Below, piece by piece: positions 36,127 to 48,496 of a stretch of DNA of 64,000 nt (position 1 is its first letter; each line of letters opens with the position of its first letter). The notes below the pieces were generated by a model that was not told the DNA's origin, ran no database searches, and worked only from the letters and a program-made list of their open reading frames with translations. The translations under genes and the position numbers were made by a program. Source of the stretch: Phycomyces blakesleeanus NRRL 1555(-) (Eukaryota > Mucoromycota > Mucoromycetes > Mucorales > Phycomycetaceae); NCBI RefSeq assembly GCF_001638985.1, contig NW_017265139.1:496001-560000 (forward strand), read 5' to 3'.

Positions 36127-37501
36127 TTTATCTTTATTTTATTTTTGGTTTTGTGATATTCAACAACAACAACAACAAAAAGGGGGGGGGGGGATTAAAA
36201 AAAAAATTGAATTAAATAATTATTATATAAAAAAATAAAAATATTGGTGCATTAATTTATTTAACACAAAAAAACAAAAGATTAAAAAAAATTCGGAGAT
36301 CTAGATTAATCCTGTCCAATCAAATCAATGTGTAATGATGAGAGTTGAATAAATAAAATATATATCTTTTTAAACAATGCATGCTCAGTTCAATAAAAGC
36401 TCATTAGTCAAATGGAATCAAAATCATACATAGAGAAGAATTGAATGTACACATAGATTGATAGAATTTTTCTTTTATTTTATTTTATTTTAGACTTTAG
36501 AAATTTTAATTTTAATTTTACTTTTAATTCTATTGGTTAAAAGAATATATATATATATATAAATATATATGAATTGGTGCATTTTATGTTATTTGTGGCT
36601 GGAAATACAATACAAAATACATTGTAATTACAATTAATGGACAAGTCTAAAAAATAAATTTAAAGTGTATGGGAAGGGTAAAGGTAGGGAAATAGCGGGG
36701 AAGGGACGTGGTGGAAAAATAATAATTTGGGTATCAAATAATAGTAATATACATAATGACTCAACGCGCCAAAAGAGCAATAGAAAGAATGCACACAGAC
36801 AGAGGGAGGAAGGGGATTAGATTTCCTAAAATAGAAGTACAAAATCTCCTATAAAGATACGAATTTGATTGATCGATTTCTAAAGGTCTAATAAAATAAA
36901 AGTACAATCCTTTCTTATTATTCTCCCTCTCTTTTATATCTAATTATATTATCCACAGACACAGACACAGGCATAGACACAGTCACAAAAACTATAATTC
37001 ATTATCAGCATTACTACTACTAATGTGAATAAAAATTCTCCTTGTTGCTATGTTGGTCAACTCATAGTAGTCTCCATCTATTGTCTAGATTCAATAATGA
37101 AAGAAATCCGATTCCAATTCTTGGTGCTTTTGAAATCCTAATCTTGATATTGAAACAAGTCAATCTGAAAGGACACTAGAGAGAAAAGAAAAAGAAAAAG
37201 AAGTAACATTGGTAGTAACTACAACAAGCACTGCATTCAAATATACATGTCTTGTATTACACAGAACCTCTTTATAATAACGATGCCAAGAACACACAAA
37301 GAAACACAAACAGAATAGTAAATTCTATTGTTTCTTTATTATTAAATAAATAAAAAAAAATCACTCCGATAAGGCTGAACATGTTCTCTTATTTGCCTGT
37401 GTGTGTGTGTCTTGTATTGCTTGGCCCTACTTTGCCAAAGCCCAACGTATTCTTTTCTTCTTTTCTTTCTTTCTTTTTTGTTCTCGTTTGAATATTGCAG
37501 A
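36127..37501. other. Divergent promoter region between IDP1 and the PHP-domain gene
   Basis: The IDP1 leader contains (CAA)n and a G12 run (36182-36193) within 70 bp of its ATG. A CCAAT-like TCCAATCAAATC is at 36315-36326. AT- and TTTTA-rich microsatellites and a CAGACA array (about 36957-36990) follow. Pyrimidine-rich leader DNA (CTTTCTTTC) precedes the ATG at 37502. No other gene was seen. Confidence 0.45.
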
Positions 37502-39305
37502 ATGAGTACAAAATCCATTCCGACTGTCTTCAAAGACACTCCTTCGACATCCACAAGTTTAATTCACCAACCACCACCGACAGGATCACAACAGAGGAAT
37601 GCATTCTATCATCGACATGCCAAATTGATACAATACCTTAAAGGACTGGCTATCCGTGTAGCCACAATGGTGGTCGTGTTAGGTGTACTGATTGGAATCG
37701 GCTTGGGTCTAATGTATACCGAAGGCCTACCTGCATCAGAAACCTTTTCCAACCTGGCATTCGATTGGAAAGTTGATCCCAAGAGTTATCTTTTGCCATT
37801 CAACCAGTCATTCGAATACAATGTTCTTCTCGATGGCCATTCACACTCGACTTATAGTGATGGCAAAATGAACATTCGACAACTTCTTGACTGGCATATT
37901 GGTACAATACGCAAACTAGCAATTTAACTTTATATACAAGTTAAAGAGATGTCTAATTTTTGATTATTTTTAAGCTAATGGATATAATGCAGTAATTGTC
38001 AGGTAAATGTCTTTTTTTTTCTTATGTATTACATTATAATGGTGTATAAAAATGTATTTATTTTGAAATAAAGAAAGAAAAAGATTATCAAGAACCTAAA
38101 AATATTGAAACAATACAATACAATACAAATTGAATAAAATTTACTTGGCTCAGTGATCATAATACAGTCGAGGGTGGACTGGCGGCTGAAAAGCTGGCAT
38201 TGGCCGAGTACAATGAAACAATTGTGGTTATTCCGGCCATGGAATACTCGTATGTTCAAATTTCACTTTATTGTTTTTGTTGCTATGAATCTTAGTACCA
38301 AAGTATCATCATTATTATTTACAAATAGAGTTTGTTTAAAGTACTATTGATAATAATGGGCCGATCAAATAGCCCAATAACAACACCAACAATTTGATTT
38401 TACAGCCTAATCTTTATCTAAAACAATAAGACAATCAAACGTACAAACAAACAAACAGGGTTAATAATATTATTACTTATATATATATATCGAAAGGTGT
38501 TGTCGGATACACATGAATTTTATAGATATCAATCAGACCATTCCTGAAGGACCTCCAGTTCCCACCGATGAAGAGCTTAGGCAAGTGATTGACCAAGTAC
38601 ACTCATTGGGAGGACTGGTGATTGTAAACCATATTCCATGGAGCAACACAACTGGTAAAACACCAAAGCACAGACGATATTTAAGCAATAAAGCTAAATC
38701 ACCGTTTTGTTCTAGAGGATTATTATCAAGACGCTCGGTTACCAAACCATCCTTCGGTCAATGATCTTATTTCCTGGGGAGTCGATGGCTTTGAAATCGT
38801 TCACCAGGACGTTCTTGATTACCCTACTTTGCAGGTCACCCAGACCCACAATCTGGTCCAGATGACCGGCACTGATGTCCACCACCCTTCAGTTGGGGCC
38901 AACGTGTGGCTGACAGTCAATGTAACCAAAATGGACCGCCAGTCCATCATGCAGGAGATTCGAAACAGACATACTTCGTTTCTGCTCGACCCGGCCGGAA
39001 CCCGCCAGAGGAGCTACTCTGACAGCCAGCCAAGATCTTACAACCGACTGCTGCCTCTGACTGCGCTGGGTGGATACTTTAGCATGTTCTATACGGACTA
39101 CAAGGGAATGTACAGCTTCCATGGCACCTTTTGTCACCCCGAGAGGCTTATTGTGCACGGTGATCTGGTTGGCTGGTTTATCTTTTGGGTCCTGGTTGGT
39201 CTACTGATGTTTGAGATCGTCAGAGGGCTCTGTTTATTTTTGATGGACTTTATACACCGTAAGCGTCATATAAACCATCAGGACTACCGCCAAGAAATAT
39301 TTTAA
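37502..39305 (+). CDS. Membrane-anchored PHP-domain metallo-phosphoesterase-like protein
   Basis: Five exons (37502-37901, 37975-38002, 38154-38249, 38497-38654, 38716-39305) join in phase to give 423 residues. Exon 2 is only 28 bp. An N-terminal transmembrane helix (VATMVVVLGVLIGIGLGLMY, about residues 57-76) precedes a PHP domain. Metal-binding motifs: LLDGHSHSTYSDGK, VSDHNTVEG, PAMEYSCCRIHMNF, VNHIPWS and MTGTDVHHPS. A second membrane segment (VGWFIFWVLVGLLMFEIVRG) lies near the C-terminus, before HRKRHINHQDYRQEIF. PHP domains hydrolyse phosphoester bonds using a trinuclear metal site; the substrate of this fungal membrane branch is not known to me. The domain may face the lumen or outside. 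All key His/Asp/Glu residues appear intact. Confidence 0.88.
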
Positions 39306-39575
39306 AGCAGTATATATATATATATATATATATTTAAAAAAGAAAAGAAAGATGTGGTTTTCTTATTCTTGTTTGAAATACACATTACATACATTTTACA
39401 TTTTACATTTTACATACATTTGCATTCACATTTACATATATATTTTTTTATATAAAAAATCTATTAATATTATCAATACTTATTAATAATAATTAATAAT
39501 AAATATTGGCAATACGGCTGGTCTTCCGGTCCTTTCCTAGTACTACATTATCACCCTCCCTCTCCCTCTTATACT

Positions 39576-39612
<37 letters not shown>

Positions 39613-39918
39613 TTTATATTTGTATTTATTATAGATTTGTAATCTCCTATTTACTTGTTTTGGAATGTATTATGAATTATGCTGAAGTGTCAATGAATGA
39701 ATGAATGAATGAATAAATGAATGATTGATTGAATGAATGAATGAATGAATGGTTAAATGACTAAATGAATATGTATATATCATATTATAATAATGGATTT
39801 GCTTTTGTAGAAAAAAGAAAGGTTATAATCTTCTCCTATTGATGTCTGTCTGTCTGTGTCTGTGTTCTGTGTTCTGTGTACAATTTCTTAAAGAAATGAT
39901 AGAGAAGGTTCTTGGATC
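39306..39918. other. Convergent 3' flanks, microsatellite rich
   Basis: TA (39312-39332), CA/TA (39577-39611), GAAT tetranucleotide (39692-39760) and TGTC-type arrays (39843-39880) fill the space between two convergent stops. Nothing coding was seen. Confidence 0.55.
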
Positions 39919-40854
39919 CTATTGGATGGACTTGTTATTCATCTTAGAGGCTGGGCTCTTTTTGGCAGGTCGAATTAGCCATCGGACAGGCAATAGACTC
40001 TGATAGACCATCCACATTGTAGTCGCAGCAACCATCGATTGCAGAATACGGATGATAAGTACGACCAGATCACGTGGACGAGCGCATGGGACGGAATCGA
40101 TCCGAGACCTGTGAGAAGCCAAGAAATGTAGCGAGAGGATCTTTTGGCGGACCCAGAGGGTGCACTCGTATACCAAATCATCCGTGTCAATACCACCATC
40201 ACAATCATCGTCAAACTGGGTATTGGCATCCATTTCAGCACAGTAATCATCAAGCGTCTTGACTCTTATCTTTTCCGTCAATAGAGAGTCATGGGTTGGA
40301 GGAAGATCAGATTGATAGAGTATCCGACGGATCTCTGGATCAAACCGGACCTCGTTAGGGGACCGCACATGAAGGCCTTGGCTACTTTTAACACTAACAG
40401 TACTTTTGATACTCCTGTTGCTACTACTGTTGCTACTGCTACTGCTACTGCTACTGCTGCTGGTGCTGCTGCTGGTGCTGGTGCTGCTACTGTTGCTCAA
40501 GTTGATTTTAGAATTATTATTGTAATTGTAGTTGTAATTGTTGGTGAATTTGAAGAATGGTTTCGATGATGTGCGTGGTGTTTTCAGGGCAGACTTGAGA
40601 CCATTGGTTGGTCTACTACGAAACACAGTGATCTTGTTGTTGTACAGTGGTCCATACAACCCTAAATATATATAGATATATATATATATATTAAGTAAAA
40701 AGTATATGGGGTAAAACAATACAAATAATACAAAAAGGTCGTACCATTTTTTTTTCTATATAATTTTTTTTTATTTTAACTTACAATTACAATCAGCTTC
40801 CTTGTCCCTTTTTTTTTTTTAAAAAAAAAGTAAAGATAATGATAATAATAATAA

Positions 40855-40900
<46 letters not shown>

Positions 40901-41216
40901 CAAGGTTAGTATAATAATAGAGAGCATTGTGCCAATTATAATCTTACCACAAAAGAGTTGCTGGATCAAGTAGAGGATTTTTGCTACCTAGGACGTCTGT
41001 ACATCTATTGGCCATTTGACGCCAGACCGCATTCTGACACCGTGTTAGACGTGCATAGTCTGAGTCGAGCATTTTGCAAGTTCGTTTATCGTTAGGACAT
41101 CGAATTTTGGCCGAGAGTTCAGTCATTTTGTGGCGCATCTCTCGGTGACAGGCAATCAATTCACTTGGCTGCCACTCGTATGCCAGATAGTCAACACCAA
41201 TTATACTTGGTTTCAT
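39919..41216 (-). CDS. DUF1752 / Reg1-like protein with a VRF motif, candidate PP1 regulator
   Basis: Three exons (41216-40948, a 23-bp micro-exon 40807-40785, and 40661-39919) join in phase to give 344 residues. The micro-exon restores the motif LTRCQNAVWRQM ... DPATLLWDKEADCNWLYGPL, which matches the fungal DUF1752 pattern (NAxWR, TLxWxKExDxxWLYGPL) found in Reg1-type phosphatase regulators and the N-termini of GATA factors. A poly-Ser region (about residues 153-178) follows. RSPNEVRFDPEIRRIL (about residues 197-212) carries a VRF motif like the PP1-docking site of Reg1. A C-terminal hydrophobic helix (RDLVVLIIRILQSMVAATTMWM) is unusual for Reg1 and suggests membrane association. By family knowledge the likely role is targeting PP1 in nutrient signalling; this is inference. 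Confidence 0.75.
40808..40947 (-). other. Intron 1 of the Reg1-like gene, with TAG array and T/A tract at the 3' splice site
   Basis: This 140-bp intron contains an uninterrupted TAG trinucleotide array (about 40855-40900) and a T12A9 tract at 40809-40829. In the sense direction the tract reads T9A12 and its last A forms the AG acceptor with the next G. A purine run at the 3' splice site in place of a polypyrimidine tract is unusual. Confidence 0.6.
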
Positions 41217-42348
41217 GGTAGTAAAGATGTATATATACTACGTGTGTGTGTGTTGAATAGAAAGAAGGAGAAAGCAAAGAAAGAAGGAAAGAAAGAAAGA
41301 AAGAAAGAAGGAAAGAAAGTAAAATTATATAAAGTAAAATAAATGACTACTTGAACACACATTCTTATTAAACTCTTTAGCTATTTTGTAATCTAATATT
41401 GAATATTGAATATTGAATATTGAATATTGACTACTGAATATTGACTACTGAATATTCAATATTCAATATTGAATATCTAATTTTCATTACATATATTTTG
41501 ATTACCAAAAATATATTTTTAGTATTTTATTTTTCCCAAGCTGCCAACAAAATGTATATATTCTAATTATATAAACCAATACATAACAAAAAGGAAACAA
41601 ACAGGCGATCTTTTTTGTCGAATTCTTATTAATTCTATTTCAGAAACCGGATCAAAGCATGTGTTGGCGCATGCAACTCACTAATATTTCTTTTTTTTTA
41701 TATATAAAATAAAATAAAATACATTTCTGATGCACAGACTGTCCTACCTGTCTATTTCTTTCTCTTCTTCTTCTTTATGCTTCAATGACCTTTAAATTTC
41801 CCTTGATTTATTGTGCAAATCCATTCTAAATACTTTGTTCCAAACCCAAAGAATAATAAACTAATACAAACACACCAGTAAACAATATTACATTTATAAA
41901 GTCATTTAGTATTGTCAAATAAACCAAGACATAAGCAGCTTAATAAATATCCCAAAAGGAAACAAAAATTTATATAAGAGATTGATCTTAAACCTGTTTT
42001 TGTGTCTATTTTTTTTTTATCAATCTTTGCTGTCAAAAAGATCGGCCATCTCCGATTGGTAGACCGAGAATTTGTATTTATTGTACCCAGCATTATCCAT
42101 TCAAAGATTTATACATACAATTGATGATATTGAATACATAGTCTATAGTCTATAGTCTATAGTCTATACTGATAATAAAATAAAATAAAATAAAATAAAA
42201 ATAAAAATTAAAATTAAAAGCAGAAATATAGACAGTCTAAACCAATCTTTTTTTTTTTTTTTTTAATTATAATTTTTTATATTTATAATTAAACACCTCT
42301 ATTTTTCTTCTTCTTCTTTTAACCAAACTCAACACTCCCAACTCTTTA
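41217..42348. other. Divergent promoter region between the Reg1-like gene and NAR1
   Basis: Contains a GAAA-type array near the Reg1-like start (41260-41330), an AATATTGA heptamer/octamer array with inverted copies (about 41396-41475), and a TAGTCTA array (about 42139-42168) followed by (AAAAT)n and T16 (42248-42263). The TTCTTCTTC leader precedes the NAR1 ATG. No other gene was seen. Confidence 0.5.
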
Positions 42349-44682
42349 ATGGCATTCTCTTCAGCACTTGTTCTAACAGACCTAAACGATTACATTGCCC
42401 CTTCTCAGGCCTGCATCAAGCCTGTTGAGATCCAAAAGACTGCCGACCCTGGCCACCAAGTACGTTTCCCTTTCTGATTTTACATTTACAAATAAATAAA
42501 AGAATCAACTTTGATGATCATCGTTCTACACAATCTAGACAATTCAAACCCATTACTAAGAAATCTATCCTTCCTTTCTTGTCTATTCTTTCTTACAGTC
42601 TGAGATCAAGGTTGATGATCAAGGTGGTTACTATGAGATTACCCAAGACGGAGGTGAATCGAAATTAGAAAAGGCAGCCATCAGTTTGAATGACTGTCTG
42701 GCTTGCAGGTAATAATTACAATAATAAGTTTATGAATTGACTCTATTTTCTTATATAAAATGAAATGAATTAAAATAATTAATCGATTTCACTTACAAAT
42801 ACCATTGCATTTTATTATTATTTCTGGCATCAAGTGGATGTGTTACTTCTGCAGAGAGTGTATTGATCAGTATGCAGTCTCAAGAAGAGCTTTATGGAAT
42901 CATAAAGGCTAATCAACTAGCACTTGAACAAAACACACCTGACAAGTACCGGACCATTGTGGTATCTCTATCGCCTCAATCCCGCGCTTCTCTAGCCGCC
43001 CACTACAACCTCAGTCCACTCCAGATTCACAAACGATTGACATACTTTTTTAAGCAACTCGGCTGCCACCACCTAGTAGACATTTCATTTGCCCGAGATC
43101 TCTCTCTAGTCGAATCAGCCAGAGAATTTGTCGAACGTTACAAGAGTGCAACCGCAGCCACAGGTGGATCAGATCCAATTGTCACAAATAGTGCCACACC
43201 AGTAGCAGGAGGAGGAACAACAGCAGCATCTCGGCGTCGTGGTGGTGCCGGTGGGTTAAAAGCAAAGTCTCAAGAACATCTTCCAATGCTGGCATCGTCT
43301 TGTCCTGGCTGGGTGTGTTACGCTGAAAAGACCCATGGAGAGGTATTACCCCACATCAGTAATACAAAGTCACCTCAGCAGATGATGGGTACATTAGTAA
43401 AGGATTATTTGGCCACAAAGGTCAATACCAGGTGAGCTGTTCTTGCTGTTATTTTTTTTTACGAGTGAGTGAGTGAGCGAGTGAGTGAGTGCGGAAGTGT
43501 GGAAGTGTGGAAGTGTATATAATTCTGTCATAACAAATATTGTGATAACCAACATATATGCATGTATCTCTCTGTGTGTGTGTGTGTGTGTACTTGTACA
43601 TATATAGACCTAATTTGATTTACCATGTGGCAATTATGCCCTGTTATGACAAGAAGCTTGAAGCAAGTCGACCAGACTTTTTTATGCAAGAATTCGATAC
43701 GCGTGAAGTGGACTGTGTGTTAACAACCGGAGAAGTACAAAAGATGTTTGGCGAACAAAATGTCGATTTCAATCAACTTCTCGAAGCTCCTCTTGACACA
43801 ATGCAAGTATATGACTTTTTATTTATATATAAAGAAGAAAAAGAAAGAGAGATAGCCTTTTTCATTTTGTTTCAAATGATTTGTGCAATGTATTGTTTCC
43901 TAATACTTTATATATATTTAAATATTTATATTTATATTTACAGATTCACAAAGGCGCTGTTGAACCCTTCAGAAACTCTGTACGGTAGTGCTGGATCTTC
44001 ATCAGGTGGACAGATGGAATACATTATGGCTACAGCAGCCCGCGAGCTGTTTGGAATCCAGTTACCTAGTGACCCTTCACAGTCTGACCAAGTTGTGGTC
44101 AGGATAGGCAGAAACGCAGATGTCCGGGAATACAGTCTCGAGACTGTTGATGGTCAGGTGTTGTTGAAATTTGCCACCGCATATGGATTCCGTAACATTC
44201 AGAATATTGTACGCAAAATCAAGACCAACAAATGTCAATATCACTATGTTGAAGTCATGGCCTGTCCAGGTGGTTGCGCTAATGGAGGAGGTCAACTGGC
44301 TCCTCCACCAGTCGAGACAGTCAATGCCAAGGACTGGGTTAACCATGTCGAAAACATTTATCGATCTGTAGATGGAGTTCTTCCTGAACAAAATGAAGCA
44401 ATCGTTGCAATCTATAAGTAAGTGATATTTGGTGTTGGTGTTGGTGTTGGTGTTGGTGGTGTTGGTGTTTATTTGATTTGTATATTCTACATCTTCCATT
44501 GTTATATATTTTGTGTGTGTGTGTGTCTATGTGTGTATTTGCTTATATATATATATATATATGTTTGCTTGTTTAGTGAATGGATTGGTGACCCATCGAC
44601 AGAGCGATCCCGTCAGTTACTTCGAACACAATATCATGCCGTGACTCAGAATCTTGTTAATCCATTGGCAACAAAGTGGTGA
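42349..44682 (+). CDS. NAR1: Cytosolic Fe-S cluster assembly factor NAR1 (iron-only hydrogenase-like)
   Basis: Six exons (42349-42459, 42599-42708, 42835-43431, 43608-43802, 43944-44417, 44577-44682) give 530 residues. The N-terminus has [12 protein letters not shown] with the first cluster Cys, then [14 protein letters not shown] (CxxCxxC). The H-cluster-like part has [36 protein letters not shown], and [14 protein letters not shown]. The C-terminus ends ATKW; a terminal aromatic residue is typical of CIA client and partner tails. NAR1 links the early Cfd1-Nbp35 scaffold to the late CIA targeting complex. The intron at 43803-43943 only keeps frame if it starts with GC: exon 4 ends ACA AT, the intron starts GCAAGT, and exon 5 starts A TTC ACA. 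All other introns are GT-AG. Confidence 0.95.
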
Positions 44683-45016
44683 ATGTATATAAAGCTCTTT
44701 ATCTCTCTCCTTCTCTCTTTCTATATACACACACACACATACAAAATATATATATACATAAATTATATTATATTATCTTTATCCCTTTAAATATCATTCT
44801 CTTTCTTTTTTCTGTCTTTCTTGTGTGTACATGTTTAAAATAATAAAAATAGAAAATAAAGACGTCATTTTGTACATGTATTAAGTTTGGAATTTTCTCT
44901 CTCTCTCTCTCTTTTGCCTACCTATCATATTCACCCCTTATCTTTTTTATTTTTTATTTTTTTACTTATTTTGGTTCAAATTTGATTTTGACCTCTTTCT
45001 TTCACTCTCTTTCTCT

Positions 45017-45101
<85 letters not shown>

Positions 45102-45129
45102 ATTTTGTACATACTCTCCGCATAGTGGA
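44683..45129. promoter_or_regulatory. NAR1 3' flank and NudE promoter with an 80-bp (CT)n tract
   Basis: A continuous CT dinucleotide run covers about 45021-45100 and ends 29 bases before the NudE ATG, with further CT-rich DNA upstream. Such tracts act as GAGA-type promoter elements or leader pyrimidine tracts in fungi. The poly(A) region of NAR1 lies near 44835-44865 (AATAAA-like words). Confidence 0.5.
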
Positions 45130-46798
45130 ATGGCTGTCGACATGTCTTCAATGTCATCACGCATCATGTAGGTTGACAGCCAGCAACCCACTTTCAAAAA
45201 TTACAAATTATATTATTCTTTATCCTATTATTCTGTCTATGTTTCGCTGAGCACCTCTTTTGTTTCTTCTTCTTTGTATAATACAAAATTATATATAAAT
45301 ATATCAACTCAAACAAACAAACAGGCAGTTTAGCTCAACTCAGGATGAACTCGAATACTATCGTGCACATGCCGAGAACCTTGAAAACACACTTCAGGAC
45401 ACTCGTGCAGCGCTGGACGAATTCCAGGTCTCGAGTAGAGAACTAGAAGAAGAACTAGAAAAGGAACTCCAGACGACTGAAAAGGCCTACAATGATCTCA
45501 AATCGAGATGTGAATACTCCAAACGTGAGGCTGACGAGTGGAAAGGCAAATTCACCCAGGCTAAACATGAACAGAGTATGACGATGATGCAGATGCAACG
45601 AGAGATAGATATACTCCGGGCAACCGAAGAGATGTTTCGCAAAAAGATACTCGAGCTTGAACTAGACAATGATGATCTTGAAAGAACCGAAAGGTATGTT
45701 AACATATGTTTTGTTTGTCTGCTTTGGATTTTATAAAATAATGACTATCATTCCTTCTTATTCTTTTTGTTAGAGCTGCCACATCCTCATTGTCTGATCT
45801 AGAAGTCAAGATGAACAAAGCAATTGAACGGAACGTCATTCTTGAAAATGAAATTGCCACCAAAGATAATTTGACAGAACAAGCTCAACGGTTAAGAGAT
45901 GAACTTAATGGTAAGTAAATATTTATATTTATATTTATATTTATATTTGTGTCTGTGTTTGTGTTTGTGCTTGTGCTTGTGCTTGTGTTTGTGTATGTGT
46001 GTGTGGATATAGTTTATCTTGTTATAACCACCATCACTACTATTGCTACTACTATTCATATATGTATATAAACAATGAAAATAATACATAACCCATAATG
46101 AATAACTTACTAATATCCTCTTATTTAACCAGAGGTTCACCACGAACTGGCGGTGATGCGGGACAAGTCGGCTAAGCAGGCTGATGCTCTGCAGGAACTT
46201 GAAAATAAGCTCGAGAATTCTGAAAAGAAGTGTGGTGAACTTCAACATCAACACCAACTTCACCTTGCAAGTGCGGCTCGCTCAACAACCCCTGATCGCG
46301 CAAGTGGGCACTACTACGAACCATATTCACGCACCACAAACCGCACCCGGATCCCCAAGACGTCCAACGGAGCACCCCTTTCGGCTGCAAGTTCCAATCC
46401 CGTCAAGATGGTTCAGGAAATGGTCGGCCGTGTACGGGTAAGTTTTTAATAAAATAGTAAAATAAAAATAAAAAGAGCATGTTTTTTTTGTTTTTTTATT
46501 CTTATATTATATATATATATATATATATATTGTTCTTTTGTAGAGCTTGGAAGCTAGACTACAATCTTGTCGGTCACTTGTTACTCCACTTCTCAATCCC
46601 CCACCTTCGTACAGCTCCACTATCCCCCCTTCTCATTTAATTCACCGCGATTCGGTTATGACCAGCCGACCCTCTTCACCCAGTAGTATCCGATCCCGCT
46701 CTCCACTCCAACTTGCTAATATCAAAGCACGTCGTCCATCTGAATATATGCGTACCACCTCCATGGACACAAGTGAAGACGGTGGCCCTCCTCTCTAA
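45130..46798 (+). CDS. NDE1: NudE/NDEL1-type dynein regulator (nuclear distribution protein)
   Basis: Five exons (45130-45167, 45325-45693, 45774-45910, 46133-46437, 46544-46798) give 367 residues. Residues about 14-195 form a long coiled coil beginning MQFSSTQDELEYYRAHAENL, the NudE signature, with EVSSRELEEELEKELQ-like heptads and REIDILRATEEMFRKKILEL. A region KMVQEMVGRVRSLEARLQSC follows at about residues 270-290, then a Ser/Pro-rich tail (SSPSSIRSRSPLQ). NudE binds Lis1 and dynein and is needed for nuclear migration in hyphae. The exact coiled-coil phrase at about residues 44-60 is VSSRELEEELEKELQTTEK. The 38-bp first exon encodes MAVDMSSMSSRI and is supported by the AT|G join. Confidence 0.92.
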
Positions 46799-46933
46799 AA
46801 TACGACTAAAAGGCATACACACATATACATTTATATACACAAACGTATCTATGTATCTATATACACATTCACATTCACATTCACATTTAAATTCAAATTC
46901 AAATTTACAAATCATTCCTATTATATATAATAC

Positions 46934-46975
<42 letters not shown>

Positions 46976-47272
46976 ACTACACTACACTACAATACACTGC
47001 AAAAACCGTTTCAATATTCATATTCACTATATATATATATGTGTGTGTGTGGGTGGGTGTATTTATTTATATAATATCAAGTATACGTAAAGCCAAAAAC
47101 CAAAAACCAAAAACTATATTTGTCAATCGTCACACAGACCATTTTATATATATATATTTTATATTATTTTATATTATGTATATAATATATATAATATATC
47201 CCTTTTTTTCCAAAAAAAAAAAAAAACTCAATTCTCTTAAGCAATAAGTAAATCCATACGCGTTCAAGAGAG
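46799..47272. other. Intergenic, microsatellite rich
   Basis: Holds CATTCA/AAATTC arrays (46864-46902), (AAT)n at about 46932-46972, ACACT units (46974-46992), TA/TG repeats (47028-47052) and T/A homopolymers (47203-47226). It serves as the 3' flank of NudE and promoter of the derlin gene. No coding signal. Confidence 0.5.
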
Positions 47273-48496
47273 ATGCCTCCTCCACCACAACCCTCCATCA
47301 CCAATGAGGCAATGCAATGGTATGCTTCCGTACCACCAGTCACAAAGGCACTCCTTACTCTCTCCATCGTCCTCACCGTTGCACCTGCTCTGTCTCTTTT
47401 CAACATCTCATATCTCATTCTCTATTGGCATGGTGTGGCAAAGTTACAGGTACAGTGTGCTTCTTATCCTCTCCTCTCTTTATTTCATTCTTTAATTCCT
47501 CTTTTTATACATATGTACATATGTACATATTTTAACGAAATGAAAATAAACCACATATACCAATACTTCTTTTATTATTATATTTAATTAAATGCTTTAA
47601 ATAATCTTTATCAACAATAACCAAACATATACATACATACATAATATATCTATAGCTCTGGCGACTGGTAACTGCATTCTTTGTGAATCGTGTCAATATC
47701 TCGTTTGCAATGAACATCTTTTTTCTCTATCGCTATTCAAACGATCTCGAGACTCAAGTATTCATGGGACGTACAGCCGATTACGTTTACTTTCATTTTA
47801 TCGTCGGATTCATCCAATTGATTGCCGCATACTTCCTCGAACTCTTTGTTCTCAGCGACGGTCTTTTGTTGGCCGTGGCCTATCTGTGGTCCCAACACAA
47901 CAAGGAAACCATGATGACATTTATGTTTGGCCTCAGATTCAAAGTAAGCTATAATACTTACAATAGTACCAATAGCAAAAGAAGGAACATTAAGAGGAAA
48001 TAAAGAAACAAAACTTAGAAAAAAAAAAGGAATCTTAATGTGTGAGCAAAAGAGATCCGTATATACATATATATATAAAAGAAGTACCTTGGACACAATT
48101 ACTTACAAACATTAAAATGATAATAATAATGCTTTTAATTGCCATTGTCATTGTTAGGCATTGTACTTACCTTGGGTACTGGTGGCCTATGACTTGTTGT
48201 CCAGTGGTGCTGTACCCTGGGCATCGTTGGCAGGTATTGGTGCCAGCCATGCTTACTACTACCTTTCTGGCTCTCCAACTGGTGGTAGTAGTCAGGGAGG
48301 CAGGAATTATTTGAGCACACCTGGATGGCTTCAACGTATATTCCCAGGCGTCAATAGGGGAACTCGCGGATTTGCTACTGGTTCCATGGGTGGTATTCAC
48401 ACACCTGGTCAGCAAAGACAGCAGCAGCAACAGCAACAGCAACAATCATCAATTTTTGGAAACAGCTGGGGAAGAGGACAGCGTTTGGGCTCTTAA
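47273..48496 (+). CDS. Derlin (Der1-like ER membrane protein, ERAD)
   Basis: Three exons (47273-47449, 47656-47943, 48158-48496) give 267 residues. The rhomboid-like derlin fold is recognisable: AMQWYASVPPVTKALLTLSI, then a hydrophobic segment, LQLWRLVTAFFVN with the conserved WR motif, then NIFFLYRYSNDLETQVFMGR and four to five further membrane segments ending LAGIGASHAYYYLSG. No rhomboid Ser/His dyad is apparent, as expected for derlins. Derlins pull misfolded proteins out of the ER for p97/proteasome degradation. The C-terminus is Gly/Gln-rich with a poly-Gln run (about residues 240-248). I see no clear SHP box, although the end SSIFGNSWGRGQRLGS is in the right place for one. Confidence 0.95.
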
